Of a DNA stretch of 64,000 nt, positions 1-12,303 are shown piece by piece. Below the pieces are notes generated by a model. It searched no databases, was not told the origin of the DNA, and saw only the letters and a list, made by a program, of their open reading frames with translations. Origin of the DNA: Ursus arctos. Taxonomy: Eukaryota; Chordata; Mammalia; Carnivora; Ursidae. Both the position numbers and the translations under genes were made by a program. Each line of letters opens with the position of its first letter. Within the stretch, counting starts at the first letter, position 1. Location: positions 22,503,501-22,567,500 of the forward strand of contig NW_026622841.1 of the NCBI RefSeq assembly GCF_023065955.2, read 5' to 3'.

Positions 1-720
1 TCCCAGGAAAAAATACACAATGATTTATTGCTAGCACCTGGAAAAAACAATGAGGAAGTCCCAAGATTGAAATCATATAACAGATCAGAACATAGGTATG
101 CCTCATTATCAATTACCTTAGACAAATTGGCTACCAAAACTGAAGCTTTGTTTATTGTACATGGGGTGATGGAAGCTAGAAAAAGGAGTAGCAGGGAGAT
201 GCAGTCCAAGAAGGAAATAGACACATCAGGCTATCACCAGCTACCAGAACATCCAGCTTCCTTTCCAGGTCCGATTCCAAGTCCTTAATGTTCACTCCTA
301 ATTGTGAGTTTTCTTCCCATGCTACTTGCCTACAGGGAGAGAATACATGGACTAAAGAACACAAATATCCAGGCTGCCTAGGTTGCAAAAGACTGAATTG
401 CACACCACTCTTGTTTGTGTAGAAAAAGTCAGTTCCCAGGAGCCTAGTTACTTTATTAATGCTTCAAGTTTAATTTCAGAGCCTAAGTAGCCAGCTCAGA
501 GCCTTAAACACAGTGATGACACCCAAATGCCGCTCCCTACTTGGACTTGGCTAGAAAACACCATCTTTCCCAGGCAGAACTGCTCTACAGCTCAAAGCAT
601 GATTGCTTTGAAAACCAATGCACTTCATGAATTTTTTGCCTTTGCCCAAGGACCATACTATTTCAGTTTTAGTATTTGTGCTACCAAATTGAACCCATGG
701 ATTATATTTAAAGCTTAAAT
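1..720. other. Unassigned stretch, no feature recognised
   Basis: I see no repeat consensus, no codon-biased frame and no paired splice signals. The short open frames are at chance level for AT-rich mammalian DNA. Confidence 0.5.
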
Positions 721-945
721 CAAGGGCCGAAGGGTCCTTCGGCAAATGGCCCAAATCCAGCGCGTTGCCTGTGTTTGTAAATAAGGCTTTATTGAAACAC
801 AACCATGCCCGTTCATTTACATATTATCTACACCTGCTTTTATGCTACAATAGACTCAAACAGTTGTAACAAATAGACCATGTGACCTGCAAAACCTAAA
901 ATACTTATTATTTGGCCCTTTACAGAATAAGTGTGCTGACCCCTA
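721..945 (+). mobile_element. Non-autonomous hAT-type DNA transposon (MITE)
   Basis: The body follows a mammal-wide MITE consensus: TGTAAATAAGGCTTTATTGAAACAC, then CATGCCCGTTCATTTACATATT (described in part), CCTAAAATACTTATTATTTGGCCC, ending TGCTGACCCCT. It is non-coding. A second copy in the same orientation lies at 12639-12862. The family is one of the hAT-Charlie MITEs, possibly MER58; I am not sure of the name. No clear 8-bp target duplication survives. Confidence 0.75.
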
Positions 946-1164
946 ACCTAGGGTAGTGGTAGAGCAAGAAGATAAAAAGGACCTGGATGCCCAGATGAGC
1001 TGGTGGAGATCCCCAGCCACCCCGTCTGGCTCGTCTTCAACGGGACATTACAGAGAATTACACTTCTATCTTATTGGCACCCCTGGACTTTTGTGGTATT
1101 AAAATTAATTCTTGGGTATCACAATTGACCAGCACATAACAAATCAGTTTGGAAATGAATATAT
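946..1164. other. Unassigned stretch
   Basis: Nothing recognised between the MITE and the MLT1 LTR. Confidence 0.4.
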
Positions 1165-1730
1165 ATTAGTCAGGGTAAGCTACGTTATGCTGAACTAGTA
1201 ATAACCCTTGAAATCTGTAGGTGCTTATAAGAAACAGGTTGGGGCACCTGGGTGGCTCAGTCATTAAGCGTCTGCCTTCGGCTCGGGGCGTGATCCCGGC
1301 GTTCTGGGATCGAGACCCACATCAGGCTCCTACGCTGGGAGCCTGCTTCTTCCTCTCCCACTCCCCCTGCTTGTGTTCCCTCTCTCGCTGGCTGTCTCTC
1401 TCTCTGTCAAAGAAATAAATAAATCTTTTTAAAAAAAAAGAAAGAAACAGGTTTATTTCTCACTCCTGCTATATGTCTCTACACTGTGAGCGAGCTGCTA
1501 GCTCTGCCCCACATCTCTTCACTGCAGAACACAAGCTGAGGGAGCTCCCAACATTTGAACCATGATTTTTTGGTCTGGCAGGGGAAAGGAATACGGAAAT
1601 CATGAACTCCTTCTTAAAGCTTCCACCCAGAAGTGACATCACTTTTGTTCACCTTCTATTGACCAAAGTAAGATATGTACTGTAGCACGTGCTCTTGAGA
1701 CCCTGCCCCGTATTCCTCAGTCCCTTGAGT
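1165..1730 (-). mobile_element. MLT1-type LTR (ERVL-MaLR), split by a CAN-SINE
   Basis: Read on the minus strand, this follows the 3' half of an MLT1 LTR. It contains the degraded GACATGTAGCATGAGC-type block, the purine-rich AAATAAAC segment and the terminal GCATAAC-like block near 1180. The region near 1620-1665 resembles the MLT1 5' half, with AAGTGACATCAC and TTGACCAAAG. The CAN-SINE at 1241-1441 interrupts it. It is an ancient solitary LTR with no internal region. The subfamily (MLT1F/G-like) is uncertain. Confidence 0.55.
1241..1441 (+). mobile_element. CAN-SINE (tRNA-Lys-derived), younger type
   Basis: Carnivore SINE. The tRNA-like head has an A-box region (TGGCTCAGTCATTAAGCG) and a B-box-like GGGATCGAGACCC. 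A pyrimidine-rich body with CTCTCTCTCTGTCAAA follows, then AAATAAAT and an A tail. A perfect 12-bp target-site duplication, AAGAAACAGGTT, flanks it at 1229-1240 and 1442-1453. The head retains the GTCTGCCTTCGGCTC and CTGGGAGCCTGC variants. Mobilisation would have used L1 machinery in trans. Confidence 0.97.
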
Positions 1731-2167
1731 TCACCTGGAACTACAGGGCAATTCCCAGCAAGCTGACAGCTTTCCAATCCAAATGCCTGTTTCTCTCTCT
1801 CTCTCTTTTTTTTTTTTATTCTCAAGGGCTTTCCCCAACACCAGGGCTTGTTCCACACGTGAAGGTGATCCAGAAATACAAGGATGTTAATGCCTCTGGG
1901 GTAACCTAACCTTCAACAAATAGGAGGATGAGAGTTGTGATATACATCCCTGGATCCCTTTCCTTTTTGGCACAATCCCTATGGTATCTCTGAGTGCCCT
2001 CAACAGGATTGCATATTAGTTGCCCACAGCTTTCCCCCATTCCTGTGTCACTTCCCCACTTCCTCATTTTTGTTCCATAAGATCACTTCACAAATAGTCT
2101 ATGCTACATTTAAGGCTTTGTCTCAAGGTCCTCTTTTATGAGAATTTAAATCAAGATACATGGCCAC
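1731..2167. other. Unassigned stretch with a short pyrimidine/T run
   Basis: A CT/T-rich patch lies at about 1790-1820. Nothing else is recognised. The last 15 bases (2153-2167) are the left target duplication of the adjacent L1. Confidence 0.4.
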
Positions 2168-3856
2168 ATTTTTCACAGAAATAAAAAAAAATCCTAAAAT
2201 TTATATGGAACCATGAAAGACCCCCAAATACCCAAAGCAAAGCAATCCTAAGAACAAATGTGGAGTCATTGCACATCTTAATTTCAAACTATATTACGAA
2301 GCCATAGTAATCAAAACAGTGTGTACTAGCAGAAAAACAGATACTTAGACCAATGGAACAGAATAGAGAACCCAGAAATAAATCCACACATATATGGTCA
2401 ACTAATATTTGACGAGGAAGCCAAGAATACTCAATGCAGAAGGAACAGTCTCTTCAATAAATAGTGTTAGGAAAACTGGATATCCAAAAACAAAAGAATG
2501 AAATTTCCTATTTACACCACTCACAAAAATTAACTCAAAATGGATTAAGGACTTAAATAAAAGACATAAAACCATAAGACTCCTAGAAGAAAAACATAGA
2601 GAGAAAGTCCCTTGACATCAGTCTTGGTGATCATTTTTAGATATGACACCAAGAGCACAAGCAACAAAAGCAAATATCAACAAGTAGGATGACATTAAAC
2701 TAAAAAGCTTCTACACGGCGAAAGAGAAAATCAACAAAATGAGAAGATATCCTACAGAATAGGAGAAAACATTTGAAAACTATTTATCTGATAAGGGGTC
2801 AATATCCAAAATACAAAAAGAACTCCTACAACTCAATAGCAAAAAAACCAACCTGACTAAGAACGGACAGAGGACCTGACCACACATTTTTCCAAAGAAG
2901 GCATACAAATGGCCAACAAGTACATGAAAAGGTGCTCAACAGCACTGTTAATCAGGGGAATGTACATTAAACCCCAACAAGATATTACCTCCTACCTGTC
3001 AGAATGTCTATTATCCAAAAGGCAAGAGATAATAAATGCTCTCAAGGCTGTGGAGAAAAAGGAGCCCTTGTGCACTGTTGGTGGGAATGTAAGTTGTGCA
3101 GCCATTATGGAAAATAGTATGGAGGCTCCTCAAAAAATTAAAAATAGAATTACCATATAATTAGGCAATCCCACTTTTAGATATAAATCCAAAAGAAATA
3201 AACTATCTTGAAGAGATATATGCGCTCTTATGTTCACTGAAGCATTATTTACAATAGTCAAGACATGGAAACAATCTAATTATCCATCAATGGGTAAATG
3301 GATAAAGAAAATGTGGTATTTACATACAATGGAATATTATTTAGCTATAAAAAAGAAGAAAGTCCTGCTATCTGCAACAACATGGATGGACCTTGAGAGC
3401 ATTATGCTAAGTGAAATAAGTCCAACAGAGAAAGACAAACACTGCATGATCTCACTTATAATGGAATCTAAAAATGTTGAACTCACAGGAATATTAGAAT
3501 GGTAGTTGCCAGGGGCTAAGGGTGTGGGACAGATGGTGAGATACTGGTCAAAGGATACAAACTTTCAGTTATAAGATGAGTAAGTTCCAAGGATCTAAGG
3601 TACAGCACAATGACTATAGTTAACAATAGTGTAACTGTTGTGATATACTTGAAAGTTGCTGTGAAAGTAGAGCTTTCATGTTCTCACCATAACAAGAACA
3701 TCAACAAAATGGTAATCACGTGAGGTGAAGGATATGTTAACTAACCTTAATGTGATAAACATTTTGCAGTATATGCATGTATCAAATCATTGCATTGTGT
3801 ACCTTCAACTTACGTAATGTTATGTCAGTTGTATTGCACAAAAGCTGGGGGAAAAA
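2168..3856 (+). mobile_element. 5'-truncated L1 (3' end of ORF2 plus 3' UTR)
   Basis: L1 retrotransposon remnant covering the C-terminal part of ORF2 and the full 3' UTR. Translated pieces match L1 ORF2 C-terminus: [15 protein letters not shown] near 2909 and WMDLESIMLSEISPTEKDKH near 3390. The 3' UTR has the L1MA/L1MB-type run GGTTGCCAGGGGCTAAGG and ends AAAGCTGGGGGAAAAAAA. A near-perfect 14-bp target duplication (AAGATACATGGCCA at 2153 versus AAGATTCATGGTCA at 3857) brackets it. Several stops and frameshifts show it is dead. The endonuclease and reverse transcriptase parts are absent because of 5' truncation. Confidence 0.93.
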
Positions 3857-3870
3857 AAGATTCATGGTCA

Positions 3871-4084
3871 TGCCTACTTTCAAAAGAATAGGGGAAAACA
3901 AATTCAACAAGACTCCAGAATGAGAACAGCTCTATTGACCCCCACAGCTTTCTGGGCCTTTCTAAATTTAGTTCCTGAGAACCAAGTACCACATGCTCCA
4001 GTCCCACTAAACTATGCTTCGTCCCCTCCACATGCCTTCACTTTTCTGCATCCGTGACACTGGTCACGTTCTCTTCCATGGTCA
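3871..4084. other. Unassigned stretch
   Basis: Nothing recognised. Confidence 0.4.
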
Positions 4085-4410
4085 CGTTCCTTCCTGTTCT
4101 TAATATCTGTAATCCAGATTACTCCTTAATTTTAGACCCAACTTAAACACTGCCTCCTCCTTTATCTGATCCTGCCCACTCCTTCCTACCTCACAAAACA
4201 GGAAATAATCCTTCCCTGCTCTAAACACTTAATAGCCTTTTACACTTCTCACTTCCTACCTTAATTACTGTTATGTTTTACCTGCCTTAATCTAATATAA
4301 TCTTCTCAAAGACAAGATTTTTTTCTTAATTCATTTTCATCTTTCCCATTGCTTAACACAGCACTAAAATATAATAAAGGCTGCTGGCCCATAACTGACT
4401 GAGTAAATGC
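4085..4410 (+). mobile_element. LINE-2 (L2) 3' fragment, degraded
   Basis: The sequence follows the L2 3' part. A CTTAAACACTGCCTCCTC block corresponds to the treated-as-UTR segment 'caaatgtcacctcctc', followed by the pyrimidine-rich segment, TTCTCAAAGACAAGA and a TTGCTTAACACAGCACTAAA tail. It is strongly diverged, so the boundaries are approximate. Confidence 0.5.
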
Positions 4411-5009
4411 AATTTACTTCAATCAGAAATGTATTCACCCCACACCTACTGAGCTCACCAGAACAGCTTTTCTTACCAAAAGCTAATGCAGGGGAAAGCT
4501 AGTTTCTGTTTGTGTACAAATCTGTGACAATTCAAAATAACTTCTCTCATAATAAATGTCTGATTTCAAGAGAAGTAAACAGCTTTTTTGTATATTTTCT
4601 ATCTCCCAGAATGCATGCATATTCTTCTGTCATCCATTTGTGTTATGCGTAAACTTTCTTGAAAACAGAAATGAGTATCTTCACCTGTGTGTACAATTTG
4701 GGTCTCCTAATATAAAAGATGTGAATAACAAGAAAATCTTACCTTTTAACATGAACTTCATGTAATGAATTGGAAATGGAATATAACCTAGAAGGACAAT
4801 AAGCTTATCTTGAACTCCATCTCAAACTTCTTAGATGTTCGGGTAAGGTACGTCCTTAAAAAAAAAAAAAATCACCTCACCTTTTAAAATGGGGGAAATA
4901 ACTATCCCAGTGTAATACTGACCCTGGAGCAGATAAATGGCCCCCACTCTTAGGGGGCTTTCCTGTATTGCACTGATGATGGGATAGCCCCAGGCTTGGA
5001 GAAATGTAT
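4411..5009. other. Unassigned stretch with an A run
   Basis: A 14-base A run lies near 4858-4871. I could not link it to a retrotransposed unit or target duplication. Confidence 0.4.
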
Positions 5010-5130
5010 TCCTTTAACAATAATTGCTTGAATTCCTGCTATCTGCCAGGTCCTGTGCTAGGCCCTGATGGTGAGAAACCCTACAGTTCCTGCCCTCAAA
5101 GAACAAACATTCCAGTGTGTGTTGGAACGA
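5010..5130 (-). mobile_element. L2 3'-end fragment, minus strand
   Basis: CTGCTATCTGCCAGGTCCTG, GCTAGGCCCTGATGG and CTGCCCTCAAAGAAC are the reverse complement of the L2 3' terminus ('gtgcctggcacatagtaggtgctcaat'). Confidence 0.6.
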
Positions 5131-5290
5131 GAGCTGTCCCATCTCTAGTATTTATTAGCTGCATGATCTTGGGTAAGTCACTAGATCTATTTTAGCCAAT
5201 ATTTTTGTAGTTGTTTATAAAGAGGAGAGATTTATCTAGCAGCCTCACCCTCTTGCTGAGGGACTCAAATGAGATGTCCAAGTGAGTCTT
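5131..5290 (+). mobile_element. MIR element
   Basis: The MIR core is recognisable: TTATTAGCTGCATGATCTTG then GGTAAGTCAC. It is followed by the degraded AATGGGGATAATA-type segment and GACTCAAATGAGAT. Confidence 0.65.
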
Positions 5291-6045
5291 GACTTAAGTC
5301 TTGACTCATTGGGTGTGGAATGAGTACATGGATGGAGATTACGATGGGCCCCCAGGGGTTACTAGAGTTATTTTCACATTTTCTCCTAAATCAAGGTCAG
5401 GTAACTCCTTGCAGGCCATGCCAGGGAAAGAGGCAGCTGCCTTTAGAAACTGTCTGCCTGCAAGGAATCATAAACATTCCCGAAGGAGAAAAAAATATAG
5501 GAAATATGCAGCTGGCCCAAATTAGGACATGTTGACTTTTACGAGGCCCAGCCTTTACTGGCCGTTTGGAGAAACTGCCACGTGGAAGAGAGGGAGTATT
5601 TGGGGGAAACATGGTGGGGAGTTAGAGTTAAGGCTCTAGTTGTGTTAGCTGACCTTGACTAATCCCTTCAATTCAGACTTTGTTGTTGTCCCCAGCATCC
5701 GTGGAAGGTGCTTTCCCAGTCCTTTTCCAGGGGTTTATCTTACGAAGAGCCACAGTGAGGGGAACATTTTTGAAGGATTGGTTTTATCTGAGGGAAATAG
5801 CTAAAGAATACACATATGTTTTCAGGGTCAGTATCCAAAGCCAGAGAGAAGGGGTAGGCACCAGAGCTGTATTTCTCAGCCATTTACCCCCCCCTCTTTA
5901 TGTTCCCCCCAAAGAGAAAAATAAATTTCATTTAAAATTAATTGATGGCAGTGGACTGGCCATCCCTGAAGCAAGAGGCCACCCCTGATTGAATTCTGGT
6001 GGGAGTGGATAAAGCAGAGGTCATGGCATAAAGAGAAGTATGGCA
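5291..6045. other. Unassigned stretch
   Basis: Nothing recognised. The open frames are chance-length. Confidence 0.4.
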
Positions 6046-6106
6046 GATAAAAAATAATAATAATATTTGAAATTAATATATTTTAATTTTAAATTAAATT
6101 AAATTT
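6046..6106. repeat. AT-rich low-complexity tract
   Basis: ATAATAATA then AAATTAAATTAAATT. About 60 bases almost entirely A/T. Confidence 0.85.
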
Positions 6107-8719
6107 CTCCCTAATGAGGGAACTTAAGTACTGAAGACAATGATTTTGTAATTTTGGATTGAATTTTAGAAGGCCACAAACTATAATACCTAATATGATG
6201 TCTAAGGGTTTTTGATCTCCCCAAAATGAATTCATCCCTGTTGAAAATGTGTGTTCTAGAAGAGCCCGGAGACTTCTTTAACAGATTGAAGACTCTCCTG
6301 TAGGCTTCTCTCTCTCACCCCAGTCCTGAGCTACCTCGTGTCCAGGGGCCCTAATGCACTCCTGAACATGTGAAGTTGAGGGAATGGCCCTGTCCGTGTC
6401 CTTAGGATGGACATGTCTTGTGAGGATCTGCCTGCAATACTCCCTAATCTTAAGCTAGGAAAAGAATAAAACAGCAGTAAAGTCAGCAACACAAAGAGCT
6501 TTCACAAAGCAATTTAAGTTTAAATGCCAGATTGATTATTTGATATTTGTTTTACACCTATTGTATGAAACACACTGGAGTAAGACATTCAACGGGGTCT
6601 GTTGATAACAATGCCAGGCATTCGTTAGCCAGCTGGAGCTAAAATGTTAGGAAGTCCTATGAGCCTTAAGTCAGAGGTGGGGAGAGGCCTCTACGGTCTT
6701 CATAGAAGAAGCCCTTTCTGTCTTCATATGCAGCCCTTCAAAAATGGATCCAGCATTCATTTCTCTGGAACATTTTTTACTTTGCAACCCTGAACTGAAG
6801 AAAGTCCTCAGGGAAACAAAGGCAGTGAATCCTTATAGCAAATTCATCTTCATTCCAGAAAAGTCTAACAGGAAACTAATCAAAAGGTGTAGGAGATCTC
6901 ATTAAATGTGGGGGGAGTGGGGGTGGGTGGAGCCTGGGTATATATCATTTTATGTAGCTGGGCTTATAACATTCTGGGTCAGAGGACCAAATGTCCTCAC
7001 TGCTTACAATGATTTATATTTTTACATAAATTATTTCTGATCTGAAATGCCTTTTCTTTGTCTTCCTGACTTAGTCTCTCGGTGAAATTTTATACTTTTG
7101 CCAAAGATCTGATACTCCAGAGAAATTAAAATCAACAGAGAAATTAATGTGCCAGTTTCTTAGGTAACTATGGAACTCCATAGGAGAATTCTGCGGAGAA
7201 AACTGGGCTTCTTGAGGATATAATTAAAGGTAATTCCAATCCAGATGTGAGGTACAGAAAGGTCAGGACAGACACTCGGTGTCAAATCTCAAGTTGTGGG
7301 TAGGAAGAAAGGGACAAGGAGGAAACTGCAGAGAAAGCAAGCTATTAAGATGATAAATACGTAATCATACGATGTTACCAAATCGACTTCAAGACTTTAA
7401 CTCATATCATTGGACAAAACAGTTCTTAATTCATATGCAATTAAAAAAAAAGTTGGGGGAAACCAGACTGCTAAAATTATTCCACGGGGATCTCAACTTC
7501 AACATTTAGGAATGAGGCAGGCAGCATTTCATTATCACAGTCAAGTGCATGTCAGAAGATAGATAACATCTCCTGGTTGAGATTTCAGCTGTATTTTATT
7601 AGGAACTGGGCAGAAATATTAACTTGCACTGACTTGAGAATTATTTAGCACCTTCAGCTAGTACTTATTCAAAATGCCCGAGGGGAAACCATCAGGCAGC
7701 TTTTCCAAATGAGCAGAACAGCATATCAGGATATTGTAGGTATCTGTATATGTGAGAAAGCTCAAAAAACGCAAATGAAGAAATTTACTCAAGCATTTAT
7801 ATATGGGAAAGCCATGTAGATTTATTTGCAGATTTTTTTTGCAGGTCCATTTGTGATATCTAAGGAGAAATAAATGTGACTTGACTGGCTTTTAACCACT
7901 ATTGAACAATCAAGATTTGTATGAACTATTTGGGTGCACTCTGTTTTGCCTCCTGGGGCACTTTCTGATAACGACTTAGATTTCCTAAGCAAGAAACCTT
8001 GAAATTATTTAATTTCATTGTTGGTGTTGCTTCTACAGTTCCATCAACATTATCATTCACATGGGAAAGAGAGATGGAAATTGTCAGATCAAATTCAGTT
8101 TTGTAACACATATGCTTGGAGTTATAAACAACTAGGAAAGAATAATTTATCAGATACTCCAGCTGTTGTGACACAATACCAAGTGCAATGAATACTTAAA
8201 ACAATTTGATTAGTGTACAAAGTCAGTCTGAATAATACTTGAATCAAGAAGTGCTTTTAAACTGAATATTTTCTGGTCTACTTGTTTCAACTCAAGTAGA
8301 CCTTTGGCCAAATCTCTGCTTCCCTTGGTGTTTTATGAACATACCTGTCCAGTTGGGTCTATCCAGGGTGAAGTAAGATAAAAAGACAACTAACATTTGC
8401 CGACAATTATAAGGTTCGTTTTGCAAGAAAAGTCCCATAACCTGTATATCCTAGATTTTCCCAAACAACTGGATTTTAAGTCGGTGATTTTGTTCAAGGT
8501 GATCTGTGTAGTGTATGTAACCAAAAGTGACTTTAATTTCATACAATGTATCTTAAAGCATGTTTTATAAATTTGAATGTGCAAATTGTGGGGATGGGAC
8601 AGCAGAGGGAATGTCCTTTGTCAGACTGATGCCTTCGTTTTTGGTTTGGAAAACAGTTCATTCTTAAGCATTACGTGGACTGTTCAGGAGGTTGCAACCT
8701 GGTAAATGTCAGTACCTGA
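6107..8719. other. Long unassigned, repeat-poor stretch (2.6 kb)
   Basis: I recognise no interspersed repeat over this interval, which is unusual for this window. No open frame has coding character. It could hold conserved non-coding sequence or repeats too diverged to see by eye. Confidence 0.45.
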
Positions 8720-8924
8720 GATTATGGCAGTGGGTCTCAATCAGAACATCTAGCAATATGGGAGTATCACAACTAGATGGGGGTTGGAGGTCCCAGAGGC
8801 AACTAGTGGGTAGAGACCAGGATGCCACCAAACATGCTATAATGCCCAGGACAGCACCCCAGGACAAAGAATTGTCTAGCCCAAAATATCAATAGTACCA
8901 AAGGCAAGAAACTCTGGATTATGG
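8720..8924 (+). mobile_element. MER20 hAT-type MITE with intact 8-bp target duplication
   Basis: The element (8728-8916) starts CAGTGGGTCTCAATC, carries CTAGTGGGTAGAGACCAGGATGC and GCCCAAAATATCAATAGTACC in its body, and ends with the reverse of its start. A perfect 8-bp duplication GATTATGG flanks it at 8720-8727 and 8917-8924, as expected for hAT transposition. Length (189 bp) is close to the usual ~220 bp. It is non-coding. Confidence 0.9.
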
Positions 8925-9424
8925 GGCTGGGGGGTGGGAGGGCAACACACCACTGGTTAGATTTTCTTGAGGCCTAATTGCTGAGTCTCAGAACATTTAT
9001 CCATATGATCAAGAGGTAGAGAGAAGAGATAAGCACTGAGCTGGGAATTATGACATATTCTAGTCCTTACTCTGTCAAGCTAATAAAGACAGACCTCATG
9101 ATTTAAAATTTAAAAACAACAAATTTAAACAAGTACAGTTTTCATAGGAGCCCTGGTTTCCTCATATGTTAAGGAAAGACCCCTAGGCTTTACATTTCCC
9201 AGAAGCCTTTTTTATGCTTTCTCATCACACTAGATCTTGATTTCTTATAGAAATTTTCCATTTATAAATTCTTTTATGACCATAATTACCTTTGTTGAAA
9301 TAACAACATAAATATTAATTATGCTGTGATTAGTAACATTTGCATACTAAATTTAAGTTAGGTTCTTTGAAGAAAGCTACAATCCTATCAATGCTTGGAA
9401 TTCTCCAAAAGACAAATAACGTCT
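8925..9424. other. Unassigned stretch
   Basis: AT-rich, nothing recognised. Confidence 0.4.
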
Positions 9425-9862
9425 CTACCCATCAATTGGTGGAGGCTGCATCCCGCCCTCTTGAATCTGGGTTCGTCTTGTGATTTGTTTTGGCCAATAG
9501 TATGAGTGCCATTACTGTGCTAGTTCTGGGTCTAGGCCTAAAGAGGCCTGGCACCTACATTTACACTCTTTGAGCCAGGTGTAATATTACAAGGAAGTCC
9601 AGACTAGACTAGTGACATTAGAAGCCATGGGAAAACGTCCTGAAGGATGAGAGGCCATTTTGAATGTTGCACCCCAGCCGAGCTCCCGCCTGAGTACAGC
9701 TGCATGAGTGACCCAGTCAAGATCACCCAGAGCAGAAGAACCAGCCAGCTAAGCCCTGCTCCAATCTCTGTACCCCAGAATGTGACAAATCATACGTCCT
9801 TCTTTTAAGCTATTATGTTTGGGGATTTTGTGTTTCACAGCAATGGATAACTGAAACAGAAC
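9425..9862 (+). mobile_element. MLT1-type LTR (ERVL-MaLR)
   Basis: Contains the MaLR landmarks in order: CTTGAATCTGGGTTCGTCTT, TTTTGGCCAATAGTATG, a degraded central block, CCCAGTCAAGATCACCCAGA, CAGCCAGCTAAGCCC. The 3' block is TTTTAAGCTATTATGTTTGG ending AGCAATGGATAACTGAAACAG. It is a solitary LTR of an ancient non-infectious retrotransposon family, with no internal region nearby. Confidence 0.75.
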
Positions 9863-12292
9863 TTGCTGGCAACACAGAGAAATCCTCACTTTAGCTTCAC
9901 CTACTAGTGATTTGATCTTCTCTTCCAGGGACAAAAAAATAAAGGCATGACTCTCCTCCAAGACTATTCAGTGCCGCCCCCCCCCAAAATTTTTTTTCCT
10001 AACCAGAAAGAATTTCTATTTTAACCCAGTTACTAACTTCCGCCTCCAACTTATCTGCTTAGCTTCACTGTGAACGTTAATGTAGTGTTACTAGAGAACT
10101 CAGGGACCCCCACGGTGCTAGACCAGGTCTCTGTTTTCCTAACTCTTGACACAAGATGAGCAGTTTTACCTGCTTCTTCTAACATGTGCACAGTTCAGTC
10201 TACTCACAAAACTCAATCAACTCAGTACAATCAACTCACAAAATGGCTGAACCATGCCTGTGAATCCTTGTTTGTTTCCATGTAAAATACAGTTCCAAAA
10301 ACTGGTGGACCACTCAACTCTCCAGAATGTTTCTGGCTTGGCTAATACTGGGAAGGATCAAATCTGGAAAATAAGTAATAGGATTCCAAGTACACTGTTG
10401 TCTTGACTCGGGTGGTTTTGTGTAAAGTATATAACCCTTAGTACAACTAGGTAATGGGTAGGCCTCGAAGATGACTCACCGTGCCATCCATGCTTCCACC
10501 ATGGTCTGCCTTTCAGTTTCCTGCTTCCCTGAGAGGAAAACTTTACTAGACAGATTGGTGACCAGTCACCCTGAGCACAAAGACAATGGAAGATCCCTCA
10601 CCCTGGCCAGTCACATAGCTTTACCCTTTCCTTCTCATTATTTTCCACTGGAAAAGTTCTGGTGGGAATACGTAATAATTCAAACATTGGTAAAAAGAAC
10701 CATTCGTCCAATAAAAAAATACCTTGTCTAATTAAAAAAAAATAACTCAGAGTTAAATTAAAAGGCTCTCACCCTACTCCTTGAGTTCAAGAGGCCCCAC
10801 CTCAAACACATAGAAAATCTAAATATTATGTTTGAACTCGCCCAGGGCTATAATGTCCCACACCCCACTTCCCTATCCTTGCATCCAAATAATGGTATTT
10901 TCTTTTTTCGAACATTTTAAGTACATCAAACAGTATGATTCACCTTGTATTTTTATTGTAAAACACCCTTTCGATGTTGCCAAATTGCTTTCTAAAAGAG
11001 GTATTTCAGTGTATGCTGCTACCAGTTTTACCAAAATCTTACCAAGGCAGAAAATAATTATTTTAATACTTCAGACTGGTTTCAGAGGTGAGAATTGATA
11101 TTTGTTTATTTTAATTAGCCTTTTTTATATAGGCATATGCCCCGTATTTACCTCATAAGAATCATATCAGAATCAAATTATCTAGACACTGAACATAATA
11201 AGTAACGAAGACCAAAAGAAATCAAGATCCCTAAAATTTCCATACCTTTCCATTTAATAATTCCTAAACCTTATGCAATTGGAAATTTACCCACATGAAA
11301 TAATTAAAAGGAGAAAGTTATAAGGGCAAAGAGGGCTGATAAAGCCAGCATATAATTGCTTAGTAAATGTAATCGAAATGTGAACAAGTCACTCTTCACT
11401 AAGTTCTTTGACATACGGCAGGAATTTTAAATTGACTATTCTAGCTAGTGGGCAAGTGTAATAATACCAGGCAGAGATAAGGGAGCTGTGTGAGTATTTT
11501 TGGAATCGCAAATCATGAGAGCAGATGAGATTACACAAAAGATTACACAGATGGAGGAAGCGCAGGATTAAGCCAGTACTGGCAATAACACAAGGTGGAC
11601 TGTCTTTTAAAAGATGCTCAAAGACCAGACAGAGGGCTACAAACAGGGCCAGGAGAGCATAAGGCTCTCTGAGCCCCAGTGGAAGGGGTCTGAGAGAAGG
11701 TTGGAGGCAGGGAAGATCGTCCAGCCTTAGCAAGCAAAGAAGTTAAGGGACTTGGAGAGGAAGAGGAAACTTTGGGACTTTGGGTGTGCAGGGGGTGGCA
11801 CTGACAGGGAAAAGTGGGAGGTGACACAGTTATTGGAAGCCAGGGTTGGAGAATGCAGAACAACACACTACCCCATCCTCAAATAATTCACAATGACTTG
11901 GAAACAAATCAAGGCCATGCCAAGGTCCAAGATTCATGGCATTGAGTGTTATATACAGGTAGAGGGACTGGAGCTCAGTGGGCACGTTAGTGTTCGAAGA
12001 AGTTGGAAAGGGAGTTGGGTACAAACTCATGGCAGAGGGGAAAATGAGATGAGCCTCCAGACCAGATGCCGGGGCCTAGGGGCTGGTCCTGCCCTCCCGG
12101 TGCCAGCCCTGGCAAGGTTGGCAACTTCACCCTGCTGGATAGAGTAGGGAGGGAACCATCTCTAAGATCACTCCTGGCTCCAAAGATCCATGACCTAGGA
12201 CAAGAGTTGTGTGTGAGATGGAAGGGGGGGAAGGGGTGCCCAGGCAAACAAATACATAAAAGCTTGTACTGTACCCTTTCCTTTTTAAAAAA
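9863..12292. other. Long unassigned stretch (2.4 kb)
   Basis: Mostly unrecognised. A short piece at about 10960-11040 (TGTTGCCAAATTGCTTTCT) faintly resembles the antisense of an old L1 ORF2 3' region, too weak to call. A run of 7 C lies at 9977-9983. Open frames between 11.4 and 12.4 kb on both strands overlap each other and look like chance. Confidence 0.4.
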
Positions 12293-12303
12293 AGATACTA
12301 AAG

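Noticed and set aside
1241..1320. tRNA-Lys-like sequence in SINE heads
   Set aside because: The CAN-SINE head derives from a tRNA but cannot fold as a functional tRNA; no genuine tRNA gene found.
10960..11040. Antisense L1-like trace
   Set aside because: Similarity limited to about 20 bases; too weak to annotate.
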